From NCBI GenBank assembly GCA_036378535.1, contig DASUWH010000024.1, positions 5,665-69,664 on the forward strand: a stretch of DNA of 64,000 nucleotides, written 5' to 3'. The translations under genes and the position numbers were made by a program. Positions 49,291 through 58,613 of this stretch are shown here, one piece after another. The notes beneath the pieces are model-generated. The model searched no databases. It had not been told where the DNA came from and was given only the letters and a program-made list of their open reading frames with translations. The DNA is from Gp1-AA122 sp036378535 (GTDB lineage Bacteria; Acidobacteriota; Terriglobia; Terriglobales; Acidobacteriaceae). Numbering within the stretch: the first letter of the stretch is position 1; every line of letters begins with the position of its first letter.

Positions 49291-49781
49291 TCCGAACCTC
49301 CATACGGCGCTGCATAGAGGTCGTCAAAACTGAGTTCGCCTGCTTCTGCGAGTTCGATCAGTGCTTTCGTATCTGTAAGCAGCGTCACCCCGGCAACACG
49401 CTTTCCACGAAACGGGTCCAGAAGCGATTCGTCACCCGCGTACTTCCCATTGCCTGAAAAGAACTTTGAAAGCGCTGCGTTGTAGCGCCCGAGTAGGCTG
49501 GCAGCTTTCGACCCGCGAACTGTGCCAACACGCCTCCCCTTTTCGTCCAGCAGGTTCATTTGGCGCGGCTGTCGGTCAGTGGGCCGGGTCGGAATCCAGC
49601 GACTGCCCGACTTGCGGAGTTCACCCGGAAGGCTTTTCAGAACTTTTTGCGGAGAAATACTTTCCGACCGAGCAGCAGAAGCGAGCGAACTCCCAGTCCG
49701 GCGCATGCGCGCAAGCACGTGCAATGCTTGAACGCGGTCGCGTTCGCGGACTGCTCCGGGATTGCTTCTCCTGCGTCGCAT
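49287..49781 (-). CDS. Hypothetical protein of the polymerase operon (HTH-like N terminus)
   Basis: A 164-residue basic protein. Residues about 15-60 (ALHVLARMRRTGSSLASAAR, SESISPQKVLKSLPGELRKS) look like a helix-turn-helix. The C-terminal half is a compact domain (RGSKAASLLGRYNAALSKFF, ALIELAEAGELSFDDLY). It may bind element DNA. It lies between the excisionase-like gene (12 bases upstream) and the 105-residue protein. Confidence 0.55.
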   Translation of the reverse strand: MRRRRSNPGAVRERDRVQALHVLARMRRTGSSLASAARSESISPQKVLKSLPGELRKSGSRWIPTRPTDRQPRQMNLLDEKGRRVGTVRGSKAASLLGRYNAALSKFFSGNGKYAGDESLLDPFRGKRVAGVTLLTDTKALIELAEAGELSFDDLYAAPYGGSE

Positions 49782-49793
49782 CGAAGAGGTTTC

Positions 49794-50015
49794 CTATTCG
49801 CTGCGATCCAGCTTCGTGTTACCAGCTGTTGTTGTGACGTGATCGTTTCTCAGGAACTGCCGCAGTGCATCGACGGTCACTAGCCTCCTCCGCCCAATTC
49901 TCTTGCTCGCCAATTCCTTGCGCGCGACCAGAGTGGCAACGGTGCGGGTGGAGACCCCAAGTCGCCTTGCCGCCTCAGCAATACTTACTGCCAGAACTGT
50001 TGCATCTGGATGCAT
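49794..50015 (-). CDS. Excisionase-like helix-turn-helix protein
   Basis: A 73-residue MerR/Xis-type winged HTH: SIAEAARRLGVSTRTVATLV, ARKELASKRIGRRRLVTVDA, LRQFLRND. The ATG at 50015 has an ideal ribosome site (GGAGG, 7 bases away). It is the first gene of the five-gene polymerase operon. Such small proteins control directionality of recombinases or act as repressors; either would fit a mobile element. Confidence 0.8.
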   Translation of the reverse strand: MHPDATVLAVSIAEAARRLGVSTRTVATLVARKELASKRIGRRRLVTVDALRQFLRNDHVTTTAGNTKLDRSE

Positions 50016-50135
50016 GTCTTTACCTCCTTGATTTTGCCCTTGCACAACCACGCATTACAATTCATAATGATGATGTTTGTAGCTGGTGTGGATCGTCTCA
50101 GTCAAGGTTATAAATCCACTTTTTGCCCTTTAATT

Positions 50136-50891
50136 ATGGGAGCTGGTAGACCGACGAAAGCGGACCCCGGAACTCTGTACACCTTTGCTCACACTTTCTA
50201 TTGGGACTTTCGTCGGCTTGCCGAAGGTCGTTCAAGGTGGCGTCTGGACCGGGGAAAGCACGAACAGCTAGTGGAGGAAATGCGGAATCTCGACATTCCG
50301 AGGGCTGCTCGGGAGAGGTTCGAGGAAGAACTACGGTTTGGTGTTTCGACCGAATCTGAGCGAGAGACCCGGACCAAGTATCTGGAGAAGCAGCTCTCTG
50401 AAACCATTCCTCTCGCCCCTTACATCACTCAAGAAGGAGCCATGCGGCAGATAAGAATTCCCGGCGAGTACGACGTAGTGCGGGAATTACTGGACCCGGC
50501 GATAACCCCAGGGCGTATTCGCGAACTCTGCAAAGAATCTTTCATGCCGAGAGCCGTGCAGGTGGGTTATGAGACTAAGGTTATAGAGGTGTCAGCCTGG
50601 CCCATTTCTGTTGGCAGCATGTTTCCTGTTTATCTCGCCGAATACGCTGAGCAGTACGTTGCTGCCTTGAATCATCCGCGTTTTCCCCGCTCTGACGCTC
50701 GGCCATCAACTCGGCTGAAACAATTCTGGTTCTTGTCCCGTGCCTTGGCAGGGGCTCTTTATGGTGTCACTACGCGCACGGCAATCAACCTTGTCGGCTC
50801 GTTACGACCTGAGCAGATGTTCTATGAATCTCGTTTAGGCAAACCGTCTCGCAAACAGAAGAAGCCGAAGAAACAGAACCTGAGACACTGA
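50136..50891 (+). CDS. Unknown conserved-looking protein upstream of cas1
   Basis: A 251-residue protein starting MGAGRPTKADPGTLYTFAHT. The Arg/Lys-rich N terminus and helical pattern suggest nucleic-acid binding, and the C terminus is very basic (GKPSRKQKKPKKQN). No known domain is recognised. It is divergent from the polymerase operon (120 bases between starts) and runs in the same direction as cas1, from which it is separated by a hairpin. A TTATAAAT box about 25 bases before the ATG may be its promoter, which leaves almost no leader. Confidence 0.5.
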   Translation: MGAGRPTKADPGTLYTFAHTFYWDFRRLAEGRSRWRLDRGKHEQLVEEMRNLDIPRAARERFEEELRFGVSTESERETRTKYLEKQLSETIPLAPYITQEGAMRQIRIPGEYDVVRELLDPAITPGRIRELCKESFMPRAVQVGYETKVIEVSAWPISVGSMFPVYLAEYAEQYVAALNHPRFPRSDARPSTRLKQFWFLSRALAGALYGVTTRTAINLVGSLRPEQMFYESRLGKPSRKQKKPKKQNLRH

Positions 50892-50896
50892 TAAAA

Positions 50897-50927
50897 CAGC
50901 GGGCCTGCCGCCTGTTGTAGCAGACGG
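50897..50927 (+). terminator. Hairpin between the 251-residue gene and cas1
   Basis: GGGCCTGCCGCCTG and CAGACGGCAAGCCC form a stem with 12 of 14 pairs and a 6-base loop, without a following T run. It may be a weak terminator or an attenuator controlling cas1 expression. Confidence 0.45.
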
Positions 50928-50963
50928 CAAGCCCATGACCACCACAGGAGGAACTAGCTCCAA

Positions 50964-52505
50964 ATGGCAGCTACCAAAACGCTACCCCAACTTTCTCAAT
51001 CGGACAAATTACACATACCTCGACATGGAATCGTGACCCTCTTTGGGTACGGAATAAGGGTTTCGCTCAGTCGTGGACACCTCTTTATTGAGGATGGTAT
51101 CGGTGCTGAGCGCCGACAGGTCAGACTCCCGCGTGTTGGGCATGGGCTCACACGTCTAATTGTCATTGGGTCAGATGGAATCGTCTCTCTGGCGGCTCTG
51201 CGGTGGCTCGCCGATCAGGATGCAGCATTTGTGATGCTGGACCGTGACGGTACAGTGCTCTGTACAACTGGTCCGGTGCGTCCTTCTGACGCCCGATTGC
51301 GACGTGCACAAGCATTAGCGGCACATACCGGAACAGACGTGACGATTGCGCGTGAATTGATTAGCCAAAAGTTGGCGGGTCAAGAGCGAGTAGCGCGTGA
51401 GAAGTTGCACGACGAGACAACAGCGCTGCAAATCTCTGATCACCGATTGGCGCTCGCCGAAACTGAAACAGTGGACAGCATCCGTTCGTTGGAGTCCCAG
51501 GGTGCTGCGGCGTATTGGTCAGCGTGGCGAAACCTTCAAATATCCTTTCCCACCAAAGACCTCCCTCGAACTCCTGAACACTGGCGCACATTCGGCACTC
51601 GCAAGTCTCCACTTTCTGGGTCACCCCGACTAGCGGTAAATCCACCGAATGCCATGCTGAACTACTTGTATTCAGTGCTCGAATCGGAAGCTCGCTTGGC
51701 AACAGCAGCCCTCGGCCTTGACCCAGGACTCGGATTCATACACGTGGACACGCCAGCTCGGGACAGCTTGGCTTGCGATCTCATGGAAGCTGTTCGCCCA
51801 CGAGTAGATGCGTACGTACTCGGATGGTTGACACAGCAGCCCCTGAGTCGCAGTTGGTTCTTTGAACAACGAGACGGGAATTGTCGTCTGATGGCACCGT
51901 TCGCAGTCCGTCTATCGGAGACTGCTCCAACTTGGGCACATGCTGTCGCGCCATTTGCTGAGTGGGTCGCTCGACAATTATGGTCAGCCAATCGCAAATC
52001 GGTTCGTGAAAATGCTCCTCCAACTCGCCTGACTCAGCTTCATAAACGGAAAGCAAGAGGTAGTGCCCTCGTACGAGCTGCAGAACCCGCTCCGAGGCTT
52101 CAGAACGTATGCCGGGGATGCGGAAAGGCAATTCGGGACGGCCGAATCAATTGCGCGAACTGTGCAATTCCAACTGCGACAGAACGACTATTTGATGCTG
52201 CACGAATCGGCAGAGTCGTCGCGCACTCTCCCGAGGCGAGGGCCAGAGAAGGAGACAAACAACGTGAACATGCGCAGCAGCGCTCGTCATGGAAGATGAC
52301 CGGGCAATGGTCTGGCATCAGCACGGAAGCATATTTGGCTAAAGTCCAGCCGCAGCTCGCGAGCTTGCCGAGTTCGATTATCGCAAAAGCTATTGAGGTC
52401 TCGCGCTGGTACGCTGGCCGGATTCGCAAGGGCTACCGACCTCATCCACGGCACTGGGCTGCATTGGCGAGACTGGTGAAATTGGATCTCCGCGTGTCGG
52501 GGTAA
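50964..52505 (+). CDS. Cas1-family integrase (casposase) with zinc ribbon and C-terminal HTH
   Basis: A 513-residue Cas1 homologue. The N-terminal beta domain includes LIVIGSDGIVSLAALRWLAD. The helical catalytic domain has NAMLNYLYSVLESEARLATA (Glu240/Glu242), GLDPGLGFIHVD (His260) and LACDLMEAVRP (Glu275), the Glu-His-Glu metal site of Cas1. It then adds a zinc ribbon (CRGC 383-386, CANC 397-400) and a C-terminal HTH at about 450-510 (ASLPSSIIAKAIEVSRWYAG, RIRKGYRPHPRHWAALARLV). A C-terminal HTH distinguishes casposases from CRISPR Cas1. No cas2 or CRISPR is nearby. Start ATG 50964; AGGAGG is 12 bases upstream. Confidence 0.92.
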   Translation: MAATKTLPQLSQSDKLHIPRHGIVTLFGYGIRVSLSRGHLFIEDGIGAERRQVRLPRVGHGLTRLIVIGSDGIVSLAALRWLADQDAAFVMLDRDGTVLCTTGPVRPSDARLRRAQALAAHTGTDVTIARELISQKLAGQERVAREKLHDETTALQISDHRLALAETETVDSIRSLESQGAAAYWSAWRNLQISFPTKDLPRTPEHWRTFGTRKSPLSGSPRLAVNPPNAMLNYLYSVLESEARLATAALGLDPGLGFIHVDTPARDSLACDLMEAVRPRVDAYVLGWLTQQPLSRSWFFEQRDGNCRLMAPFAVRLSETAPTWAHAVAPFAEWVARQLWSANRKSVRENAPPTRLTQLHKRKARGSALVRAAEPAPRLQNVCRGCGKAIRDGRINCANCAIPTATERLFDAARIGRVVAHSPEARAREGDKQREHAQQRSSWKMTGQWSGISTEAYLAKVQPQLASLPSSIIAKAIEVSRWYAGRIRKGYRPHPRHWAALARLVKLDLRVSG

Positions 52506-52527
52506 TCTTCGGTTCTTGTTCCATTTT

Positions 52528-52551
52528 CCAAACAAGGTTCAACCCTTGTTT
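52528..52551 (+). terminator. Possible terminator after cas1
   Basis: AAACAAG / CTTGTTT stem of 7 bp with an 8-base loop, 23 bases after the cas1 stop, followed by TGTGACATG rather than a long T run. Weak evidence. Confidence 0.3.
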
Positions 52552-52829
52552 TGTGACATGGGTCCGAAGCAATATTCCAGTTCTTGATCGCCGACCACCA
52601 TTCTCCATCCCCGTATGTACTTACAATCCGCGAACTTACCTCTTAAATGGGCATGATATCCAGTTTGATTGAGCACTGTTGCCGATTTCAACACTTGTTC
52701 TGATTCTGGAACAGACAAAGAAGTTTGTTGTCAAATCCAGAGTTGATGCTATCATGCGCGACCTATCTTTGATCGGGTGCGTTCTCCCCGATGAGCTGGA
52801 TTCGAGATCAGCAGTTCAGGAGATGCACC

Positions 52830-55800
52830 GTGATTTCTGGTCGCCAAGCGTTCTGGGTCGCCGTCATTCTCTTCGTGCTTTGTTTTGCTTCATTTGGCCA
52901 ACTTCCAACTGGCACCCCGGTATTTGGGAGCTTCGACAGCGACGGTGTGAATACCATCAATCTCGGCACGCTGAATATTCATACCCAGATACCGATTTTC
53001 AGCAGGCCGGGCAAGGGCATCTCGTTCTCAGTGGTTCTCAACCACGACAATGTATTTTGGTATCCGTCCGGTGGACGCTGGCTGTACGCAACGAACGGCT
53101 CTTCTACTGGGCTGGACTGGGTAGGCCTCGCTCCTGCATCCCAAGGCGCGCCCGCCGGATACACCGTTTATCCCGCAATCTGCTCTAGTAAGCAGGGCAC
53201 GCTCGTTTACAGCAACTGGAGTTATCTTGACGTATTCAATACAACGCACGGAACGCCGGTGACGCTCGATTCCGCCGGGTGCATCTACGGCACAAGTGGG
53301 AATGGTACGAGCGCTGATGGTTATGCGCTCTCGGCAAGCGTGAGCCAGGGCACGATTACTGGGGTGGGGCCCAATTTAACGACGATACAAAGTAGTGGTG
53401 CAGGGTGGTCCAATTTAGGAAATATAAAATACGATGACTCGCCACCACAATTTGCGATATATACCCCCGGGTTGACAATGCAACAAGGGGGCGACTATAG
53501 CACCGACTTGCAGGCAAAGGGTTTCGGTTTCAACATTCCGCTGAACGCCAGTATTACTGGAGTCAAGGTTGAAATCGACCGACAGAATCAAACCTCTCTT
53601 GTTGCCGCCGCTAATATTGTGGACAACGATGTTACCTTACTGCGAGCCGGAACGCCGGTTGGCAATAACTATGCGGCTGGCTCATGGCCAAAGGATTTGG
53701 AAGCTATACAGACGTACGGCGGGAGCACCGACATGTGGGGGGTGGCCCTTACGCCAGCTGATGTGAACAACCCGAATTTCGGTGTCCAAGTAAGCGCGCG
53801 AACGCCGACTACCTGCACTAATACACAAAATGGTAATTGCGGTAACACTGGTGCCCCTGAGGTCGATCAAATTCGAATGACGGTTTACTATGCCATCCCG
53901 ACGGCATCAGCGACCGTAACGTCTCCATCGGGAATGTCGCTGTCAAGTGGTTCCTATACCGATCCTCACGGAAACAAAATCACGGTTTCCGGTACGAGCA
54001 CGCTGAACTATTACGACACGTTGAATGCATCTGCTCCGGTGCTTGCCAAGACGGGCTCTCCTGCGAGCGGGTTAGAGACGTATACATATTGCGGCGGTAG
54101 CAGCGGCGGACCAGCGTGCGCCGCCGGCGGCAACGGCTCAAACGTAAGTTTCACTGTTCATTACACGAACTACACACTTCAGACGAACTTTGGTTGCCCA
54201 GGTGTGGGGGAGTATTCTCAGGCCAATTTTCCCTTGGCCACCAGTATCACCTTGCCGGACGGCAACACGTACAACATGGCCTATGAGGCAACTCCGGGAA
54301 ATGCCAATGCAACTACAGGTCGCCTCGCATACATTCAACTACCGACACTGGGCATCATCTCCTACACTTACACGGGAGCGAACAACGGAATCAACTGTGC
54401 CGATGGCAGTGCAATGGGATTTACGAAGCAAACACCCGATACCTCGGGTACGCAGTGGACCTATTCTCGTGCGATTACCGGCTACGGATCACAACTCACG
54501 GTAACCTCGCCAGCACCCGACAGCAACGTCACGGTGATCAACTTTGACTCGGCGGGTCACGAACTGCAGCGCCAGATCAAGCAAGGATCCTCGACCCTGC
54601 TGAAGACCGTCATTACCTGCTACAACAGCGCGGCTATCGCAAATTGCCCGACGCAGGGACCCACCACCGCGATCTCCAGCATCCAGACCTACACCCAGAT
54701 TCCAGATGCAAGCGGAATTCAGTCCGAAGTGAACACCAGCTTCAACACCATCGCTCTCCCTACCGAGGTTGACACGTACGACTGGGGTGCGTCTACGCCA
54801 ACCACCTCCGTTGTTACGGCATATGGAAGCTGGACAGGATCTTGTGCTGCCGTTGGGTCTAATATCCAGGACCACATCTGCTACAGGACGACCCACAGTG
54901 GTACAAATAGCGGGACGATCATTGCGAATCAGGTGTTTTCGTACAACTCCACAGGCGACCTCACGTCTACGTCGGATTGGGTCGCAGGAAGCGCGTGGCT
55001 TCCGGCAAAGACGTACACCTATGACAATTATGGCGTTCTGCAAACTGCCAAGGGAATTAACGGCGCGACGAACACATATTCGAATTTCTACTGCAATGGC
55101 GCATTCCCCGGCAAAATCTCCAGCACAGCTGTAAGTTGGGCGACTTCGCAAGCGTGGGATTGCAACGGCGGGGTAAAGACTTCGGTTACGGATGGGAACA
55201 ATCACACCGTCAATTACACTTACACCGATCCTTTCTGGCGGGTTACCTCCGTGGGCGATACGCTAAGTACGACAACCACGACGTACACCAGCGCCACGCA
55301 GACTGAATCAGTTTTGAACATCGGAACGTCCTCGACAGTGGACACCTTAACGACGCTGGATGTCCTCGGGCGCGTGAACTGGGTTCAGAAAAAGCAAAGC
55401 CCCTCGGCGACAATGTGGGACTCGGTTGGACACTTCTACGACAGCAACGGACGGGAAAACCAGATCACAGCTCCTGGTTCATGCGCCTCAGGAGGTTGTA
55501 GCGGGCTCCCGGTATTCACCAAAGCATACGATGCGTTGGGGCGCCTGACATCGTACACGGACGCGAATAGTCCGTCGGCGACCACCACGTACAGCTACAC
55601 GAAAAATGATGTTTTGATCACCAGCCCAACTCCCGCAGTCAGCAAACAGCTTGAGTACAATGCGCTGGGGCAATTGACGTCCGTTTGCGAGATCACTTCC
55701 AGCGGGTCTGGCAATGGCCCATGTGGTCAAACGAACAGCCAGACCGGATATTGGACCACATATGCCTATAGTCCTCTGTACCTGAGCACCGTAACTCAAA

Positions 55801-58124
55801 ACGCCCAAGCTTCTACAAAACAGATCCGGACTTTCACCTACGATGGGGTGGGCCGGATGATTTCGGAAAACAATCCCGAAAGCGGCACCGTGACTTATTC
55901 CTATGACAGCCTGGCAAACGACAGCGCTTGCGGTTCGCCTTCCTTCATCGGCGATCTGGTGAAGCGTGTCGATAAAGCAAACAATGCGACGTGCTATGCC
56001 TATGACGGCTTGCACCGGCTGACAAACGAGGGCAACACCACCGTATCGAGCAGCATCGGGCGGTATTTCATCTATGATTCGGCCACCGTTAATAGCGCGG
56101 CCATGAGCAATGCTATCGGCCGAATAGCTGAAGCATACACAGCAGTAGCGTCCAATCCCTCCACCAAGATCACGGATGAAGGATTTGGCTACGACATCCG
56201 TGGCGAGATGACTGACTTGTACCAGTCCACACCGAATTCAGGCGGCTACTACCACAGCACTGCTTCGTACTATGTCAACGGGGCGCTCTCCAGCCTGAGC
56301 CCTGGTATTGGCGGCAGCCAAGTGGTGCTGCCGTGGAATTATGCTCTCGATGGTGAAGGGCGAATGTACTCGTCCTCCAACTCCAATGGCGCAATCCTGT
56401 CGAGCACGTACTACAATTCAGCGGGTCAGGTCACGGCGGTGACGGGTTCTTCCGGCGACAATGACGCATATCAATATGACAACGACGGCAGGATGAAACA
56501 GTACACCTTCAATATTGGCGCCACGCCGACCGTGGTGAGCGGAAGCGCGAACTGGAACCCCAACGGCACGGTGAGCAGTTTGACGATTTCCGATGGCTTC
56601 GTTTCGGCCAATAACCAGAGCTGCAGCTACGGGTACGACGATCTTTCCCGCGTTGCCAGCGTAAACTGCACGTCTGGCACAACCAATGTATGGAACCAGA
56701 ATTTCGCCTACGATGCCTATGGGAATGTCACGAAAACGGTGCCGACGGGCGGGACGGGAATTTCCTTTCAGCCCGGCTACAATAACAACAACCAGTACAC
56801 GTCTCTACCCGGCCTTAGCTACGATGGCAACGGCAATTTGCTGGCCGACAGTTTCCATACCTACGCCTGGGATCCGAACTGGGGCAACCCGAGCACCATT
56901 GACTCCACTACCATGACGTATGATGCTCTGGGCCGCATGGTCGAGTATCAGAACGGCACCACCATCAAGCAGGTGATGTACGGTCCCACTGGGAAGGTTG
57001 CGATCATGAACGGACAGACGGAGGTGACGAGCCTTCAGCCCTTCCCCGCGAGTGGCGTTTTGGTGCATCGCCCTGGGAGTCAAACGAACTTATGGCGGCA
57101 TCCAGACTGGCTGGGGAGTTCGCGTTTCGCCAGCACGGAGCCGGGTCGCGGGAAATTCTTTGATGTCGGCTATGCCCCGTTTGGCGAGGATTACGGGGAT
57201 TCCGGAACTAAGGACTTGTACTTCACCGGGCAAGAGCAGGACACGACCACGAGTGTTGGCGGGTTGTACGATTTCTCCGCCCGCGAGTATGCTCCGCGCC
57301 AGGGCCGATGGATTTCGCCGGACCCGGCGGGGATGAAAGCTGCAGACATGACGGACCCGCAGAGTTGGAACCGATATGCTTACGTGTCTAATAGCCCGTT
57401 GAGTGTCACCGACCCATCGGGACTGTGTCCATATTGTGACCACGACTACGGCCATTATATGGCCGTCGAATCAACACACTCGATGGAATGCGGCTTTTGG
57501 TGCACGGGATACAATGGTACTGGTGCGAGCTATACCTTGGACGGGATGCCGGTGTCGGCACAAGTTGCTCAAGGCTGGCTTAGTAGCGGTGCCGCGGTAG
57601 TGTGTCAGCAGTGCAGGCCGGGGCAAATCGTGGACGCAAACGGCACAATATGGGGAAACTGGGGAACCTACGTACCGCACGGCACAACGACCAGCAACAA
57701 CGGGTTCACAATACACACTGGAAATGGATGGACAGCAGTTGGAACAGTCTCGACCAGTTGGTCGGAATCGTTCTTGGTATCATTCATTACAGATTTCCCA
57801 AGTAATTTCAAGTCTGGCAGCTGTTTTATGCAGTTTCTGTCAAATTCGCTAAAGAATTTCGCGGGAGTTCCTGGCATCGATACAGTCACAGGGGCTACAG
57901 CAGCGCACTACGGTCTCTCACAATCCATGGCAAAATCGGTACCTAACACTCGTGTTGCGCGTGGTGGTATCTCCCCACGTCAGTGGCTCGAAGCGGATGA
58001 GGCTGCCCGACTATCCAATTCAGCGAAATTCGGCTTGTGGTTCAATGCAGATGTCGCGATGGGTCAGGCTTTATTTCAGAAAGAAATACCAGCGGCTCTT
58101 TCCTCCGGGGGGCTATGTCAGTGA
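52830..58124 (+). CDS. RHS-repeat secreted protein (putative polymorphic toxin), element cargo
   Basis: A 1764-residue protein from GTG 52830 (AGGAG upstream), with a signal peptide (ISGRQAFWVAVILFVLCFAS). The middle carries many RHS/YD repeats (YDALGRLTSYTD, YNALGQLTSVCE, YDGVGRMISENN, YDGLHRLTNEGN, YDALGRMVEYQN). The core ends with the conserved block YDFSAREYAPRQGRWISPDP, RYAYVSNSPLSVTDPSGL. After DPSGL come about 235 unique residues with several Cys (CPYCDHDYGHYM...) that do not match a toxin I know. In RHS systems this C-terminal tip is the variable effector, released from the RHS shell. It lies between cas1 and the right terminal repeat. Confidence 0.88.
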   Translation: MISGRQAFWVAVILFVLCFASFGQLPTGTPVFGSFDSDGVNTINLGTLNIHTQIPIFSRPGKGISFSVVLNHDNVFWYPSGGRWLYATNGSSTGLDWVGLAPASQGAPAGYTVYPAICSSKQGTLVYSNWSYLDVFNTTHGTPVTLDSAGCIYGTSGNGTSADGYALSASVSQGTITGVGPNLTTIQSSGAGWSNLGNIKYDDSPPQFAIYTPGLTMQQGGDYSTDLQAKGFGFNIPLNASITGVKVEIDRQNQTSLVAAANIVDNDVTLLRAGTPVGNNYAAGSWPKDLEAIQTYGGSTDMWGVALTPADVNNPNFGVQVSARTPTTCTNTQNGNCGNTGAPEVDQIRMTVYYAIPTASATVTSPSGMSLSSGSYTDPHGNKITVSGTSTLNYYDTLNASAPVLAKTGSPASGLETYTYCGGSSGGPACAAGGNGSNVSFTVHYTNYTLQTNFGCPGVGEYSQANFPLATSITLPDGNTYNMAYEATPGNANATTGRLAYIQLPTLGIISYTYTGANNGINCADGSAMGFTKQTPDTSGTQWTYSRAITGYGSQLTVTSPAPDSNVTVINFDSAGHELQRQIKQGSSTLLKTVITCYNSAAIANCPTQGPTTAISSIQTYTQIPDASGIQSEVNTSFNTIALPTEVDTYDWGASTPTTSVVTAYGSWTGSCAAVGSNIQDHICYRTTHSGTNSGTIIANQVFSYNSTGDLTSTSDWVAGSAWLPAKTYTYDNYGVLQTAKGINGATNTYSNFYCNGAFPGKISSTAVSWATSQAWDCNGGVKTSVTDGNNHTVNYTYTDPFWRVTSVGDTLSTTTTTYTSATQTESVLNIGTSSTVDTLTTLDVLGRVNWVQKKQSPSATMWDSVGHFYDSNGRENQITAPGSCASGGCSGLPVFTKAYDALGRLTSYTDANSPSATTTYSYTKNDVLITSPTPAVSKQLEYNALGQLTSVCEITSSGSGNGPCGQTNSQTGYWTTYAYSPLYLSTVTQNAQASTKQIRTFTYDGVGRMISENNPESGTVTYSYDSLANDSACGSPSFIGDLVKRVDKANNATCYAYDGLHRLTNEGNTTVSSSIGRYFIYDSATVNSAAMSNAIGRIAEAYTAVASNPSTKITDEGFGYDIRGEMTDLYQSTPNSGGYYHSTASYYVNGALSSLSPGIGGSQVVLPWNYALDGEGRMYSSSNSNGAILSSTYYNSAGQVTAVTGSSGDNDAYQYDNDGRMKQYTFNIGATPTVVSGSANWNPNGTVSSLTISDGFVSANNQSCSYGYDDLSRVASVNCTSGTTNVWNQNFAYDAYGNVTKTVPTGGTGISFQPGYNNNNQYTSLPGLSYDGNGNLLADSFHTYAWDPNWGNPSTIDSTTMTYDALGRMVEYQNGTTIKQVMYGPTGKVAIMNGQTEVTSLQPFPASGVLVHRPGSQTNLWRHPDWLGSSRFASTEPGRGKFFDVGYAPFGEDYGDSGTKDLYFTGQEQDTTTSVGGLYDFSAREYAPRQGRWISPDPAGMKAADMTDPQSWNRYAYVSNSPLSVTDPSGLCPYCDHDYGHYMAVESTHSMECGFWCTGYNGTGASYTLDGMPVSAQVAQGWLSSGAAVVCQQCRPGQIVDANGTIWGNWGTYVPHGTTTSNNGFTIHTGNGWTAVGTVSTSWSESFLVSFITDFPSNFKSGSCFMQFLSNSLKNFAGVPGIDTVTGATAAHYGLSQSMAKSVPNTRVARGGISPRQWLEADEAARLSNSAKFGLWFNADVAMGQALFQKEIPAALSSGGLCQ

Positions 58125-58146
58125 ATGATCAAAGGAGCCGAGGCGA

Positions 58147-58518
58147 ATGAAGTCCTGGAAGAGGTTGGGTGATCTCTTATTGGAAGTGGTGATCGCCGTG
58201 GTTGTTGTAACGGCGGGGATCATATACGTTGTAGAACACCCGACGGCAGATCAACACTGGGACATAATTGCTTTGTTGGGAAACACGGCCATTGTTTTTG
58301 GGTTTCTCATATCGTGGTTTCGCGACGCGTGGAAATCTCTGTTTTTCTGGAGTGTCATCGTGTTACTCCTATTGGGGCACATGGCACTCTACCTCTTGGT
58401 TCTACACCATATACAGGAATGGCCGCTCACATACTATGTTCTCTTCAACACAGGTGAGCTCGTACTGTTTACACCCATCATTCGTAAACTTGTGAGCAAG
58501 CATCCAGACAATCCATAG
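58147..58518 (+). CDS. Small membrane protein downstream of RHS (possible immunity partner)
   Basis: A 123-residue protein with about four hydrophobic helices (residues 11-30, 42-57, 63-85 and 95-112). It starts 22 bases after the RHS stop, in the position usual for an immunity gene of a polymorphic toxin. No sequence family is recognised, so the role is inferred only from position. It is the last gene before the right terminal repeat. Confidence 0.6.
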   Translation: MKSWKRLGDLLLEVVIAVVVVTAGIIYVVEHPTADQHWDIIALLGNTAIVFGFLISWFRDAWKSLFFWSVIVLLLLGHMALYLLVLHHIQEWPLTYYVLFNTGELVLFTPIIRKLVSKHPDNP

Positions 58519-58613
58519 CGTCTTATTTGCCCTGCCATCCCTGCCCTGCTCCGCTCATTTCGCTCATTAGCTAGCTAGCGAGCGCGGGCGGGGGGGTTCA
58601 AACCCCACGCTCG

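Noticed and set aside
50964..52505. CRISPR-Cas adaptation gene
   Set aside because: No cas2, no effector genes and no repeat-spacer array in the window. Terminal repeats, PolB and the HTH tail point to a casposase.
54489..55205. 238-codon minus frame inside the RHS gene
   Set aside because: Shadow frame of the RHS repeats.
58587..58612. GGTTCAAACCCC as a tRNA T arm
   Set aside because: No acceptor, D or anticodon arm can be built around it. It is part of a GC-rich region beside the right terminal repeat.
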